A stretch of DNA of 64,000 bases from JAEUIX01 sp964611125. Lineage in GTDB: Bacteria; Planctomycetota; Phycisphaerae; Phycisphaerales; UBA1924. This document shows, in pieces, positions 50,258 to 59,310 of this stretch. The notes beneath the pieces are model-generated. The model was not told the DNA's origin and ran no database searches. It was given only the letters and a program-made list of their open reading frames with translations. Within the stretch, counting starts at the first letter, position 1. Each line of letters begins with the position of its first letter. The stretch lies in contig CAZSZO010000023.1 in NCBI GenBank assembly GCA_964611125.1, positions 1 through 64,000 on the forward strand, written 5' to 3'. The translations under genes and the position numbers were made by a program.

Positions 50258-51970
50258 ATGCTTGCACGCGTCCAGTCGTATCTTCTGCAGGGGATCGATG
50301 CGCTTCCCTGCGAAGTCGAAGTCGACGTCGACCACACCATCGAGAGAGAGGCGCCCACCGTCGTCGGCCTGCCCGACGCCGCGGTGAAGGAGTCGCTCGA
50401 CCGCGTCCGCTCCGCCCTGGTCAACTCCGGCTACCAGTGGCCGCCCGGGCGCATTCTCGTGAATCTGGCCCCGGCCGACGTCCGCAAGGAGGGCCCAGCC
50501 TACGACCTGCCCGTCGCGCTGGGCATGCTCGCCTGCGAAGGGGTCATCCAGCCCGGGGAGGCCCTGCGGCAGGCGGGCCGACGCCGCGGGGTGACGTTCC
50601 CGCGCCGGTCGCCGCAGCCGCAGTCCGCAGCGCCGCCGGTCCGCCCCGCGGCCGCGGCGGCTGACGACGACCAGTTGGCAGCGCTGGACGCGGCGATCGG
50701 CGGCCCCGGGGGTGGAGCGGGTGAGGGCGGCGGGCCGGAGCAGCACGAGCCGCTCGACCCGCGCCGCTACCTCATCGCGGGCGAACTGGCCCTCGATGGC
50801 CGGCTGCGGCCGATCCGCGGGGTGATCGCGATGGCCGCGCTGGCCAAGTCGCTGGGCCTCACGGGCGTGATCGTCCCCGCGGTGAACGCGGGTGAGGCGG
50901 CGGTGGTGCCCGGGGTGGAGGCGATCGGGGCTTCGACGCTCATCGAGGTTGTCGGGTTGCTCACGGGCCGGCTGGAGGCCCGCCCGGAGCCGCCGCCCGA
51001 TATTGGGGCGATGCTCCAGGGCGCCTCGGCGGAGGTCGATTTCATCGACGTGCGCGGGCAGGAAGCTGTCAAGCGGGCGATCGTGGTCGCCGCGGCGGGA
51101 GCCCACAACCTGTTGATGCTCGGCCCCGCCGGGACGGGTAAGACGATGATGGCCAAGGCGCTCCCCGGCGTGCTGCCGCCGCTGGCGGCTGAGGAGGCGA
51201 TCGAGATCACCCGCATTTACTCCGCCGCGGGCGAGCTGAAGGCCGGCATGGGCCTGGTGACGGTGCGGCCGGTGCGGAGCCCGCACCACACCGCGAGCGG
51301 CGCGGCGGTGATCGGCGGCGGGGCGGTGCCGCGCCCGGGCGAGGTCTCGCTGGCCCATCGGGGGGTGCTGTTTCTCGACGAGCTGCCGGAGTTCCCGCGG
51401 GCGGTGCTGGAGACGCTCCGCCAGCCGCTGGAGGACCATGTGGTGACCATCGCCCGCTCGCACAGCGCCGTGCGGTTCCCGGCGAGCTTCATGCTCGTGG
51501 CGGCGATGAACCCCACGCCCAAGGGCGACATCCCGCGCGACGAGGTCGGGCGGGCCGCGATGGACCGCTACCTGTCGCGCCTCAGCGGCCCGCTGATCGA
51601 CCGCATTGACATCCATGTCGAAGCGCCGGCGGTGCCGTTCAAGCAGCTCTCGAGCGCCCCCAAGGGCACCAGCAGCCAGCAGATGCGCGAGCAGGTGCTG
51701 CAGGCGCGGGCCCGCCAGATCGCCCGCCAGGGCGCGACGACCCCCAACTCGCGCCTCAGCGGCCGGAAGCTCGACCAGTTGGCCCCGATGTCGGATGACG
51801 CCCGCTCGCTGCTTGGGCAGGCGATCACCGAGCTCGGCCTGTCGGCCCGGGCCTATGACAAGCTGCGCCGCGTGTCGCGGACCATCGCCGACCTGGTGGG
51901 CGTTGAGCGCATCGAGGCCGCCCACGTCAGTGAGGCCGTGCAGTATCGCCTGCTCGACCGCAAGGTGTAG
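50258..51970 (+). CDS. YifB/ComM-family Mg-chelatase-like AAA+ ATPase
   Basis: The N-terminal domain is Lon-protease-like (LARVQSYLLQGIDALPCEVE, VVGLPDAAVKESLDRVRSAL, GRILVNLAPADVRKEG). The AAA+ core has Walker A GPAGTGKT (near residue 288), Walker B GVLFLDELPEFPRAVLETLR and sensor block LSGPLIDRIDIHVE. In ComM/YifB this hexameric helicase aids branch migration during natural transformation. Here the usual Cys pairs (NPCPCG...C.C) are missing: the loop reads NPTPKGDIPRDE. A 60-residue Ala/Pro/Gly-rich insertion sits at about 110-165. Length is 570 versus the common 500-510. Confidence 0.88.
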   Translation: MLARVQSYLLQGIDALPCEVEVDVDHTIEREAPTVVGLPDAAVKESLDRVRSALVNSGYQWPPGRILVNLAPADVRKEGPAYDLPVALGMLACEGVIQPGEALRQAGRRRGVTFPRRSPQPQSAAPPVRPAAAAADDDQLAALDAAIGGPGGGAGEGGGPEQHEPLDPRRYLIAGELALDGRLRPIRGVIAMAALAKSLGLTGVIVPAVNAGEAAVVPGVEAIGASTLIEVVGLLTGRLEARPEPPPDIGAMLQGASAEVDFIDVRGQEAVKRAIVVAAAGAHNLLMLGPAGTGKTMMAKALPGVLPPLAAEEAIEITRIYSAAGELKAGMGLVTVRPVRSPHHTASGAAVIGGGAVPRPGEVSLAHRGVLFLDELPEFPRAVLETLRQPLEDHVVTIARSHSAVRFPASFMLVAAMNPTPKGDIPRDEVGRAAMDRYLSRLSGPLIDRIDIHVEAPAVPFKQLSSAPKGTSSQQMREQVLQARARQIARQGATTPNSRLSGRKLDQLAPMSDDARSLLGQAITELGLSARAYDKLRRVSRTIADLVGVERIEAAHVSEAVQYRLLDRKV

Positions 51971-52019
51971 GCGAAGCGCAGGACGGCCGACCGACGGCCT
52001 ATTGGCGGCCTACCGGCGC

Positions 52020-53375
52020 CTACCGCACCTTGCCGACGACGATGGTGCGATCGTCGGTCGGCGGGGTGCCCTCGGCGAAGGCCTGCAAGTCTTCGAGGAT
52101 CGACTGCAGTTGGCCCGCCGCGCTCCCGGTGGGGCCCGCCTTGGTCGGGCAACTGGCCACCGCGGCGCCCAGCCGGGCTTCGCCGTACATGCGCCCGCCC
52201 GGGCCGCGAGCCTCGGTGATGCCGTCGGTGTACAGCACCAGGGTGTCACCGGTGTGCAGTTGGTGCTCACTGACGTGATACTCGGCATCGGCCATGATGC
52301 CCAGCGGCATGCCCTGGGCATGGTCGAGGAGCTTGATGCCGGGTTTGCCGCAGGAGACCACGAATGGGTGCGGGTGCCCGGCCGTGCTGTACGTCAGCTT
52401 GCGGGAGAGGGCGTCGTACACCCCATAGAACGCGGTGACGAACGTGCCGGTGTCGCCCGTGTATCGCTCCGTGAGGTTCTGGTTGAGGAACGCGAGGATC
52501 GCCGCGGGGTCGCACTCATCGCCCGGGGCGAGATGCGCGATGGCGTGCAGGATGGCCATCAGCACCGCCGCGGGCGTCCCGTGCCCGGCGACGTCGGCGA
52601 TGAGGATCCCTGTGCGGTCGCCCGGAAGCTCGAAGAAGTCGTAGTAGTCGCCGCCGGCGTTCTTGCTGGTCTGGTAGTGCGCGGCGAGTTCCAGCGTCGG
52701 CAGGTTGGGCAGGTGCGGAGGGAGGAGCGACTGCTGAATGTCGGCGACAACCTTCATCTCCCGGTCCATCGCGGCGTTGGCGTCACGCAATTGGCGCGAC
52801 AGCACCAGGTTGCTCGTGGCCCTTCCGAAGAGGTTGCTGAGCCAGAAGATCTCGGGGAAGTTCTCGTGGTCGAATCCATCGGGCTCCGACTTCATGGTCA
52901 GCACCATGTTGAGGCCCACGCCCCCGTCAAAGTGGGGGATGGCCATGAGCGAGCGCATGCCCTGCAGATACTCAAACGCCGGGTCGTCGGGGGAGACCAC
53001 GAGGTCGTTGATGATGCGGGGCTGGTCGCCGTAGAGCAGCTCGGCGAGCAGGCCGCCCTTGAGGCGCGGGAGCTTGTCGCGCTCCTTCCACGGGTCGGGC
53101 TGGCGGTCCCAGGTCGAGGAGCGGGTGACGACGACGTCGGGATGGGCCACGCCGCGACGGCTCACCGAGACGAGCCGCTGCCACGCGAAGAAATCGCGCA
53201 TGCGGGCGCCGTAGATGTTGACCACCGCCTGTGGGTCGCTCTGGCGCGAGATCTCGCGCATGGTCTCAGTGATCATGGCCAGCCGCTCAGGCCACGGGTG
53301 CAGCTTGGGGCCAAACCAGGTGCTCGTGCCGGGAGCGGAGCGCGATGCAGGGGAGAGAGAGGGTGATTCGGACAT
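52020..53375 (-). CDS. RsbU/SpoIIE-type PP2C phosphatase with GAF-like sensor domain
   Basis: The ATG at 53375 has GGAGG five bases before. The 451 residues have a GAF-like sensor (about 35-195) and a C-terminal SpoIIE phosphatase: MKVVADIQQSLLP, AGGDYYDFFELPGDR, ILIADVAGHGTPAAVLMA, GTFVTAFYGVYDA, YSTAGHPHPFVV and LVLYTDGITEARG. Metal-binding Asp are in GGDYYD and ADVAGHG. Such proteins dephosphorylate anti-anti-sigma factors in partner-switching stress circuits. No STAS or kinase partner is adjacent. Confidence 0.9.
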   Translation of the reverse strand: MSESPSLSPASRSAPGTSTWFGPKLHPWPERLAMITETMREISRQSDPQAVVNIYGARMRDFFAWQRLVSVSRRGVAHPDVVVTRSSTWDRQPDPWKERDKLPRLKGGLLAELLYGDQPRIINDLVVSPDDPAFEYLQGMRSLMAIPHFDGGVGLNMVLTMKSEPDGFDHENFPEIFWLSNLFGRATSNLVLSRQLRDANAAMDREMKVVADIQQSLLPPHLPNLPTLELAAHYQTSKNAGGDYYDFFELPGDRTGILIADVAGHGTPAAVLMAILHAIAHLAPGDECDPAAILAFLNQNLTERYTGDTGTFVTAFYGVYDALSRKLTYSTAGHPHPFVVSCGKPGIKLLDHAQGMPLGIMADAEYHVSEHQLHTGDTLVLYTDGITEARGPGGRMYGEARLGAAVASCPTKAGPTGSAAGQLQSILEDLQAFAEGTPPTDDRTIVVGKVR

Positions 53376-53468
53376 GCAGGCCTCCGGCGGCGCGGGAAGC
53401 CGCGACGTTTCGATGACGATCAATACGGCCCAATGAGCCCGCGAGTTCGCACTGAAACAGCGTGTCGC

Positions 53469-53690
53469 TCAGCCCTGATTGCGGGAGCGTTGATCCGCCG
53501 CCACCTCGGACGATTGGGGTGCCATTGGCGCCATGGGGCCGACCTGGATGATCGTGGCGTCCGCCGGGTACCGCTTCCCTTGGAACCGCGGGGACCAGAC
53601 GCCGTACTTCCACCGCCAGAAGAAGAACACCCCCAGCCCGAACAGCGGGAAGCCGATGCCGACGGCCGTCATGATCCAGTGGTCGCCCAT
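53469..53690 (-). CDS. Small single-pass membrane protein
   Basis: From ATG 53690 it is 73 residues: one helix (MTAVGIGFPLFGLGVFFFWRW) and a cytoplasmic Pro/Met-rich tail. An in-frame TTG 24 bases upstream is possible. It follows the NuoG-like gene by 36 bases on the same strand and may be co-transcribed with it. No known function. Confidence 0.5.
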   Translation of the reverse strand: MGDHWIMTAVGIGFPLFGLGVFFFWRWKYGVWSPRFQGKRYPADATIIQVGPMAPMAPQSSEVAADQRSRNQG

Positions 53691-53726
53691 CGTGCTGGTT
53701 CCTGCCGCCGCCAAGGTCCGGCGCCG

Positions 53727-55436
53727 CTAGAGCTCCACAACCGCCATGTCCGCCTCTTGCTCAATGGGCGTGCTGGGCATCGTGACGCTGGTCACAAAGA
53801 CTTGCAGGCCCGCGTGATGCGTCGCCATCCGCCGCCGGATGTCCGCAGCGTTGAACCGCTCCATCGGCGTCACATCGGCCCCCAGGGCCCCGCCCGTGCT
53901 CTGCGGGCGCGTCTCGGCGAGGAGGTGGAGCGCGATCTGCCCCTCCTGCCGGGCGCCGTCACGGACCGCGATCGCCTGCTCGAAGGCCTGGAGAACGCCC
54001 CGGGCATTCTCGAACGTGCCCGCCTTCTCCGCCCAGGTGGCCCCTGGGAAGAGGATGTCGGCCCGCTCGGTGAGGCGGCTGGGAAGCGTGTCGATGACCA
54101 CGACGAACTTGCCCTCGAGGGCCGCCAGCAGCTCGGGGGTCGTCCAGTCGGTGGGATAGTTGCCGGTGATGATGACCCCGCCCAGCTCGCCGCTGCGCAG
54201 TTGGCTCAGGAGCTGGTCATATGTGGCGACATACCCGTTGTGAGCGCTGCCGCTGCCCACGGCCTCCAGCACGCGGCGGACGCCCCGGCTGTTGGGGCAC
54301 TTCTCGCTGTACAGCTTGAAGCCGGCCGGGTCGCCGGCGGGGAAGGTCTTGTCCTGCCCCTGCACGGGGATGGGGCCCACGCCCAGGAAGGCCGACGGCG
54401 AGATGGCCTGGGCCGCCTGCGCGAGCACAAATGCCTCTTCGCACGAGAGCATGGGGCTGACCATCAGCCCGATCTTCCCGCCCGCGGCGACGACCTTCTT
54501 CAGGCCCAGCACGGCCTCGCGGCAGGCCCGCTCATCATCGGTGGCGACGGCGAGCCCGAACTGCTTGCGCATCGGGGCGGCCAGGCGGTCTTCGCGATGG
54601 ATGAACTTCCACCCGTAGCGGACCTCATCGGTGATCCACCACTTGTTGACGGCCATGTTCGTGCGGGGCTTGATGCGGTAGACCTTGCCCTCGTTGTGCT
54701 CGATGAGGATGTTGTCGCCGCTGGCGGTGATGCCGTCGATGCTGGGGGTGCTCTTGAGGAACCAGACCCGCTGGGTGAAGAGGAAGTCCTTGTCGAGCAG
54801 GGCCCCGACCGGGCACAGGTCGATGACGTTGGAGGCGATCTCGTTGTCGAGCGGCTGACCCGGAAAGACGTCGATCTCCTCGCGGTTGCCGCGCCCTGAG
54901 ACGCAGAGCTCCGCCGTGCCGCTGACTTCGCGGGTGAAGCGGACGCAGCGGGTGCACATGATGCAGCGGTCGCTGTAGAGGTAGACGTGCGGGCCGACGT
55001 CCTTCTTGGGGTTCTTGACCTTGGTCTCCTCGAATCGCGACTGACCCCGGCCATACTCGTAGCTGAAGTCCTGCAGCGTGCACTCGCCGGCCTGGTCGCA
55101 GACCGGGCAATCGAGCGGGTGGTTGATGAGCAGGTACTCCATCACCGACTTCTGATTGGCGACGGCCTTGGGGCTATCGGTGTAGACCACCATGCCATCC
55201 ATGCAGGCGGTCTGGCAGGTGGGCATGAGCTTGCCGCCCATGTGGGGGACCAGCTTGCCGGTCTTGGGATCGGGGACCCAGAGTTCGCCCAGGCAGATGC
55301 GGCAACTGGCCACGATGGAGAGCCCCTCGTGGTAGCAATACTGGGGGATGTCCACGCCGTTTCGGTTCGAAACCTGCGTGATCATCTCGCCGGGCTTGAA
55401 GTCGAAGGCTTTGCCGTTGATGGTGATGCTGGGCAT
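53727..55436 (-). CDS. nuoG: NuoG-like iron-sulfur protein (NADH-quinone oxidoreductase subunit G type)
   Basis: The 569 residues have an N-terminal [2Fe-2S] ferredoxin (C34, C45, C48, C74 in YCYHEG, SCRICLGE, MPTCQTAC), then the His-Cys3 cluster (H106, C110, C113, C119; HPLDCPVCDQAGEC), then a [4Fe-4S] site (DRCIMCTRC at 157-164 and NVIDLCPVGAL). A degenerate molybdopterin-type domain completes it. This is the electron-transfer backbone of complex I or an NAD-linked hydrogenase/formate dehydrogenase. No other nuo gene is nearby, so it is orphan here. Start ATG at 55436 was chosen since the longer frame adds non-family sequence. Confidence 0.85.
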   Translation of the reverse strand: MPSITINGKAFDFKPGEMITQVSNRNGVDIPQYCYHEGLSIVASCRICLGELWVPDPKTGKLVPHMGGKLMPTCQTACMDGMVVYTDSPKAVANQKSVMEYLLINHPLDCPVCDQAGECTLQDFSYEYGRGQSRFEETKVKNPKKDVGPHVYLYSDRCIMCTRCVRFTREVSGTAELCVSGRGNREEIDVFPGQPLDNEIASNVIDLCPVGALLDKDFLFTQRVWFLKSTPSIDGITASGDNILIEHNEGKVYRIKPRTNMAVNKWWITDEVRYGWKFIHREDRLAAPMRKQFGLAVATDDERACREAVLGLKKVVAAGGKIGLMVSPMLSCEEAFVLAQAAQAISPSAFLGVGPIPVQGQDKTFPAGDPAGFKLYSEKCPNSRGVRRVLEAVGSGSAHNGYVATYDQLLSQLRSGELGGVIITGNYPTDWTTPELLAALEGKFVVVIDTLPSRLTERADILFPGATWAEKAGTFENARGVLQAFEQAIAVRDGARQEGQIALHLLAETRPQSTGGALGADVTPMERFNAADIRRRMATHHAGLQVFVTSVTMPSTPIEQEADMAVVEL

Positions 55437-55623
55437 GGGGTCAGGATCCTTAATCGAGCCGCCGATGGTAGTCGCTGGGCGAAGTTTGGGGGCCGGGCGG
55501 GGCCCCCGTGGTGAAAAATCACCGGGCCGTGGCGAGCCGACCGATCCACCTTGACCCGATTCGGCCGCGCCCGCGACCACGCCCCGCTCCATCCAAGCCA
55601 AGCCCTCGCACCTGGATCGCCTG

Positions 55624-57122
55624 ATGCCCGTTTCTCCCGACTCCACCTTGCCGCGCGTGTCGGTGGTGATCCCCTCGAACGCGGGAGCCTCGTTGGCGCG
55701 AGCCGTCCACGTGCTGCGCGAGCAGACGCTGACCGACTGGCAGGCTGTCGTCGCCGGCGAGGCCGTTGACGGCCCGCTCCGCCGGCTGATTGGCGGCGAT
55801 CCGCGCTTCACGCTGCGGCCCGCGCCCGGGCCTGCCCACGAGGCGATCAACGCCGCCTTCGCCGCCTGCCGGGGTGAGTTCGTCACCGTGCTGGATCCGC
55901 GCGACTTCCTGACGCCCGAGGCGCTCGAGAGCCTGGTGGCGGCCGCCGCAGACGGCCCCGCGGCGTACGGCGGCTACGTGTTTCATGGCCCGCTCGGGGT
56001 TCTGCCGACCGACCCGCTGACCGGTGCGCTCCGAGGCGCCGCGCGGGGTGGACAGGCCGCGCCGGCTGAGATCGGGCTGGCCGAGCTGGCCGAGTGCAAG
56101 CTGTTCCCGCTGCACGCGATGGTGGTGCGGCGCGAGCGGCTGGCGGGGGCCCTGCTGCGCCGGCCGATCGAGCTGGGCGGTGACCACGATTGGCTCCTGC
56201 AACTGGCTCAGCGCGGGGTGAGTTGGCGGGCGTGCGTCGGCCCCGAACAGGGCGCGGGCGTGGCGTGCCTGGCGGCGGTGGCGATGGACGAGCCCGGCGA
56301 CCCCGGCGCGATCCTGGCGGCGCTGGCGGCCCACGCGGGGGTGATCGGGGCGGCTCTGCGGACCCTGGGCGCCGGGCCGCCGGACCACCGGCGGGTGCTG
56401 CACGACCACGCCGAGGCCGCGGTGCTGCTCAACGCCTTCGGGCGAGACCTGGAGCGACTGACGGAGTGCCCCGGCCCCGGGGCCGGGGGTGAGGGCGGTG
56501 CGGGCGGTGGCGGGGGGGGGGGGGAGAGCTGGTCCGCGAGTTTCTGGGGCGGACGGAGTTCGGCAACCTGTTTGCGCAGTGGTGGGCCCGGCTGCGGTTC
56601 CTGGGGCGTCCGCCCCGCCATGTGCTCGCGGCGAGCGGCAGCGTGGAGCGCTGGGCCCGGAGCTCGGCTCGCCAGATCGCCGAGCGGCTGCTGGCGGGTT
56701 GCGAGCCGGGGCGACCGATCGTGCTGCTGGGGCTGGGGCGGAACGCGCGGGAGCTGTGCAGGGTGCTGCGCCGGCTGGAGCTGCCGATCGTCGGTCGCGA
56801 CGACGGCCTGACGGCCCCGCCGGGCTGGGCCCGGGAGGATGGGCTGACGGTGCGGATGCTGCATCGCGACGAGCCATGGGACCCGCAGGCCGAGCACGTG
56901 ATGACGCTCTCGCGCGATGAGGACTATCTGGCCCGCCTGCCGCGGGGGCTGCGGGTGATCCGCTGGGCGGAGGCCCCGGAGCGGCTGGCGAGCGAGGCCC
57001 TGGCGCACGCGGCCGAGCGCCTGGCGGAGGGGCGGACGGACATCGATCCGCCGGCGCCCGCGCCGGGAGCGTTCGCGGCGCTGCGCCCGGCCCCGGCGGG
57101 CCTGGCGGAGGCGGCCCGATGA
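55624..57122 (+). CDS. Family 2-like glycosyltransferase, frame broken at a 13-G tract
   Basis: The first frame has a GT-A start: RVSVVIPSNAGASLARAVHV, AINAAFAACRGEFVTVLDPR (DxD-like), ELGGDHDWLLQLAQRG. At about residue 300 it enters a run of 13 G (56512-56524) and then loses sense. Another frame resumes with GELVREFLGRTEFGNLFAQW and AERLLAGCEPGRPIVLLGLG and stops at 57122, where ATGA overlaps the next start. One G more (14) or two fewer (11) would restore a single protein of about 499 residues. The C-terminal part looks like a nucleotide-binding regulatory fold. The whole is probably one phase-variable transferase. Confidence 0.7.
56512..56524 (+). repeat. Homopolymeric G13 tract in a glycosyltransferase gene
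   Basis: Thirteen consecutive G follow a C at 56511 and precede AGAGCT, inside a Gly-rich low-complexity segment. Such long runs in a coding region are unusual even at this GC level and are prone to slipped-strand change in length. The present length is out of frame for the downstream half of the gene. Confidence 0.9.
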
Positions 57123-57901
57123 GCCAGACGGCGCCCGGACAGGCCGAGGCGGGCGGCGCCTGCGCGGCGGATGCCAGCGCTCGCCCGCGGCCGACGCTGG
57201 ACGTCTTCCTGGCTTCTTACCAGCGGCCGGAGAAGCTCGCCGCGATGATCCGCAGCGTGCGCGACACCGGCTACCCGGCCCGGGTGCTGGTGGGCGCGGG
57301 GGACACGGGCACGATCGCCACGTGCGCGCAGTTTCCGGGGCTGGCGCAGTGCGTGTACTGCACCGAGGTGAACGCCCGGATCGGCTGCACGGCGCCGCTG
57401 AACCTGGTCTTCCGCGCGCTGGTGCGGCATGATGCACTCTTCTGCACCGATGATTGCGTGTTCCTGCCCGACGCCTTCGAGGTGGCCATGGGGACCCTCT
57501 ATGAGCGGTTCCCCGATGGCGACGGCGTGGTGGGGCTGGCGCAGGAGAACATCGCCGACGGCGCGTACGACCTGGCCTTTCCGCTGATGGGGCGGCGGTT
57601 CCTGGACCGGTTCAGGCGGCTGCCCGAGGCGTTCACGCGCGGCGTGGGGCTAGGACAGCGGGGCGACCTCTTCTGGCCCGGGTTCAACCACCTGCTCAAT
57701 GACGCGGAGATCGGCCTGACGATCAAGTGCCTGGGGAACTGGGTGTTTGAGCCGCGGGCGAAGCTGCGGCATTTTCACCCCGAGTGCGGAGGGGGCGAGA
57801 TGGACGCGACGCACGGGCACGGGCTGACGTTCAAGGACGAGGATGCGCGGTCCTGGGCGGCGCGGCGCTCGGCGGGGCGGTTGTGGGGGCTGGATGCGTG
57901 A
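57119..57901 (+). CDS. Glycosyltransferase-like protein
   Basis: The ATG overlaps the previous TGA (ATGA), so the two are coupled. The 260 residues read as a GT-A-type protein: LDVFLASYQRPEKLAAMIRS, VLVGAGDTGT, PLNLVFRALVRHDALFCTDD (DD at the donor-binding site) and CVFLPDAFEVAMG. FDRFRRLPEAF and the acidic end GGGEMDATHGHGLTFKDED follow. Probably adds a sugar to a surface polymer; donor and acceptor unknown. Confidence 0.7.
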   Translation: MSQTAPGQAEAGGACAADASARPRPTLDVFLASYQRPEKLAAMIRSVRDTGYPARVLVGAGDTGTIATCAQFPGLAQCVYCTEVNARIGCTAPLNLVFRALVRHDALFCTDDCVFLPDAFEVAMGTLYERFPDGDGVVGLAQENIADGAYDLAFPLMGRRFLDRFRRLPEAFTRGVGLGQRGDLFWPGFNHLLNDAEIGLTIKCLGNWVFEPRAKLRHFHPECGGGEMDATHGHGLTFKDEDARSWAARRSAGRLWGLDA

Positions 57902-57938
57902 GCGAGTGTCTCGGATGCCGCAACGTGCTCCCTGCTCG

Positions 57939-58561
57939 CTACCTTGCTGCTGTTCGAACGGCTTCCAAGTACACGGAGATTGGCTGCGTCAACGGGTTGT
58001 CGAATCCGCGTAGCGGCATCCCGGTGGCGTGGTCCATCGTGGCGATCTCGCGTAAAGCCGGATCGATCGACCGACCAAAGGCGGAGTCGTGAATTGTGCG
58101 GAAGCCAGCGACGGCGAGAAGCCAGGACAGCGAGTAGCGATCCCAGAAAGACCAATGTCCGATGTTCGACGGCTTGTCGAGCGCTTGGGGATTCCCGCCC
58201 ATCTGGACAAGGCACTCGACCTCCGACGCAAAGTGGGGGGTGAGGTAAGGACTGCCCTTGAAAAACAACTCGTCGCCCTCGCGCCAGGCACGGACGAACT
58301 TCTCGCAGTCGGGCAACACGAGACGGAGCAGTCCGCCGGGCTTCAGCACGCGGTAGCAGTCGCATAGCAACTGACGAGCGCCCTCGACGGGCGGGTGTGC
58401 TCGAGAGAGTGGGAGCAGAACGCGCGCGAGACTGATGCGTCGCGGAAGTCTGAAAGACCTTTGGAGGCAAGGTCGTAGCCGAGCTCGTATTCGAGGTTCG
58501 TCCAGCCCTCATGCTTCCAAGAGGGGCCGCCGCCCAAGTTGAGATTGATGGATTCGGTCAT
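57939..58561 (-). CDS. Class I methyltransferase, frameshifted near 58376-58392
   Basis: The 5' part (58343-58561) encodes NLNLGGGPSWKHEGWTNLEY and ASVSRAFCSHSLEHT, a normal methyltransferase start with a GGG loop. The 3' part (57939-58370), one frame away, continues LLCDCYRVLKPGGLLRLVLP and DCEKFVRAWREGDELFFKG. A single-base change in CACCCGCCCGTCGAGG rejoins them into about 207 residues (SLEH...VEGARQLLCDC). Base composition of this gene is visibly less GC-rich than its neighbours, hinting at separate origin. Either decayed or a sequencing artefact. Confidence 0.65.
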
Positions 58562-58584
58562 GTGTCATGCTCTGTTGGAAAGGC

Positions 58585-59310
58585 TCAGCGGCACCACGGT
58601 CGCCGGCAGATGAATGCCGCGTTGCCCTGGGGGTTCACCGCGTGCCAGTTGTCCTTGAGGCCGTCGATGTGGTGGCGCCAGGAGACCTCGGCGAAATGGC
58701 GCTCCAGCACCGAGAGCCACCAGCGGGCGTCCTCGCGGATGATGTGCGTCACGTCGCGCTCGTAGGCCTCGATGACGTAGCGTGCGCCGGCGGGCGTCTT
58801 GCGCCCGAGGGGCACCACCACCAGCACGTTGTCGGCCATCTGGGCGAGGTTGCCGGCGGTCTCCTCGATGAGCTCGTAGGGGACGTGCTCGAGGACGTCC
58901 TTGGCGATGGCGTGGGCGAAGCGGGTCTTCCGGGCGAAGGGGTCCTGATCCTCGACGAGCTGCACGTAGGGGCGGATGTCTTCGGGGGCCTGCGACAGGG
59001 CGTAGCGGCTGATGTCGATCCCCCAGGCGTCGCGCCGCAGCATGCGGAGTGCCTTGGTGACAAAGCCCTTGGCGCAGCCGAAATCAAGGACGCGCTGGTG
59101 GGGGCGGATGCCCAGGGTGTCGATCAGGACCATCGCCATGGGGATGGTGAGTTCGGGGAGCCAGCGGTAGTTGGAGTAGCAGGATTTGCCCGTTTCGACG
59201 CCGCGCTCGTAGTAGTCGGCGTCGTACACGGCGCCGAGGGCGGGGAGCGAGATGGCGTGCTCATGGACGGCGGGGTCCGGGGCGGCGTGCGGGTCAGACA
59301 AAGTTGACAT
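58585..59310 (-). CDS. Class I SAM-dependent methyltransferase
   Basis: The 241-residue protein has motif I VLDFGCAKGFVTKALRMLRR, motif II WGIDISRYALSQAP, and post-motif sequence AHAIAKDVLEHVPYELIEE and VLVVVPLG. GGAG precedes its ATG. It overlaps the radical SAM gene by 17 bases, hence the two are co-translated. In this cluster a sugar or lipid O-methylation is plausible but not shown. Confidence 0.82.
   Translation of the reverse strand: MSTLSDPHAAPDPAVHEHAISLPALGAVYDADYYERGVETGKSCYSNYRWLPELTIPMAMVLIDTLGIRPHQRVLDFGCAKGFVTKALRMLRRDAWGIDISRYALSQAPEDIRPYVQLVEDQDPFARKTRFAHAIAKDVLEHVPYELIEETAGNLAQMADNVLVVVPLGRKTPAGARYVIEAYERDVTHIIREDARWWLSVLERHFAEVSWRHHIDGLKDNWHAVNPQGNAAFICRRPWCR

Noticed and set aside
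47684..51925. 1413-residue minus-strand open frame
   Set aside because: It lies antisense to zwf, the dockerin-like gene and the ATPase gene, whose protein families are recognisable. Its composition is the Ala/Gly/Arg-rich shadow expected at high GC.
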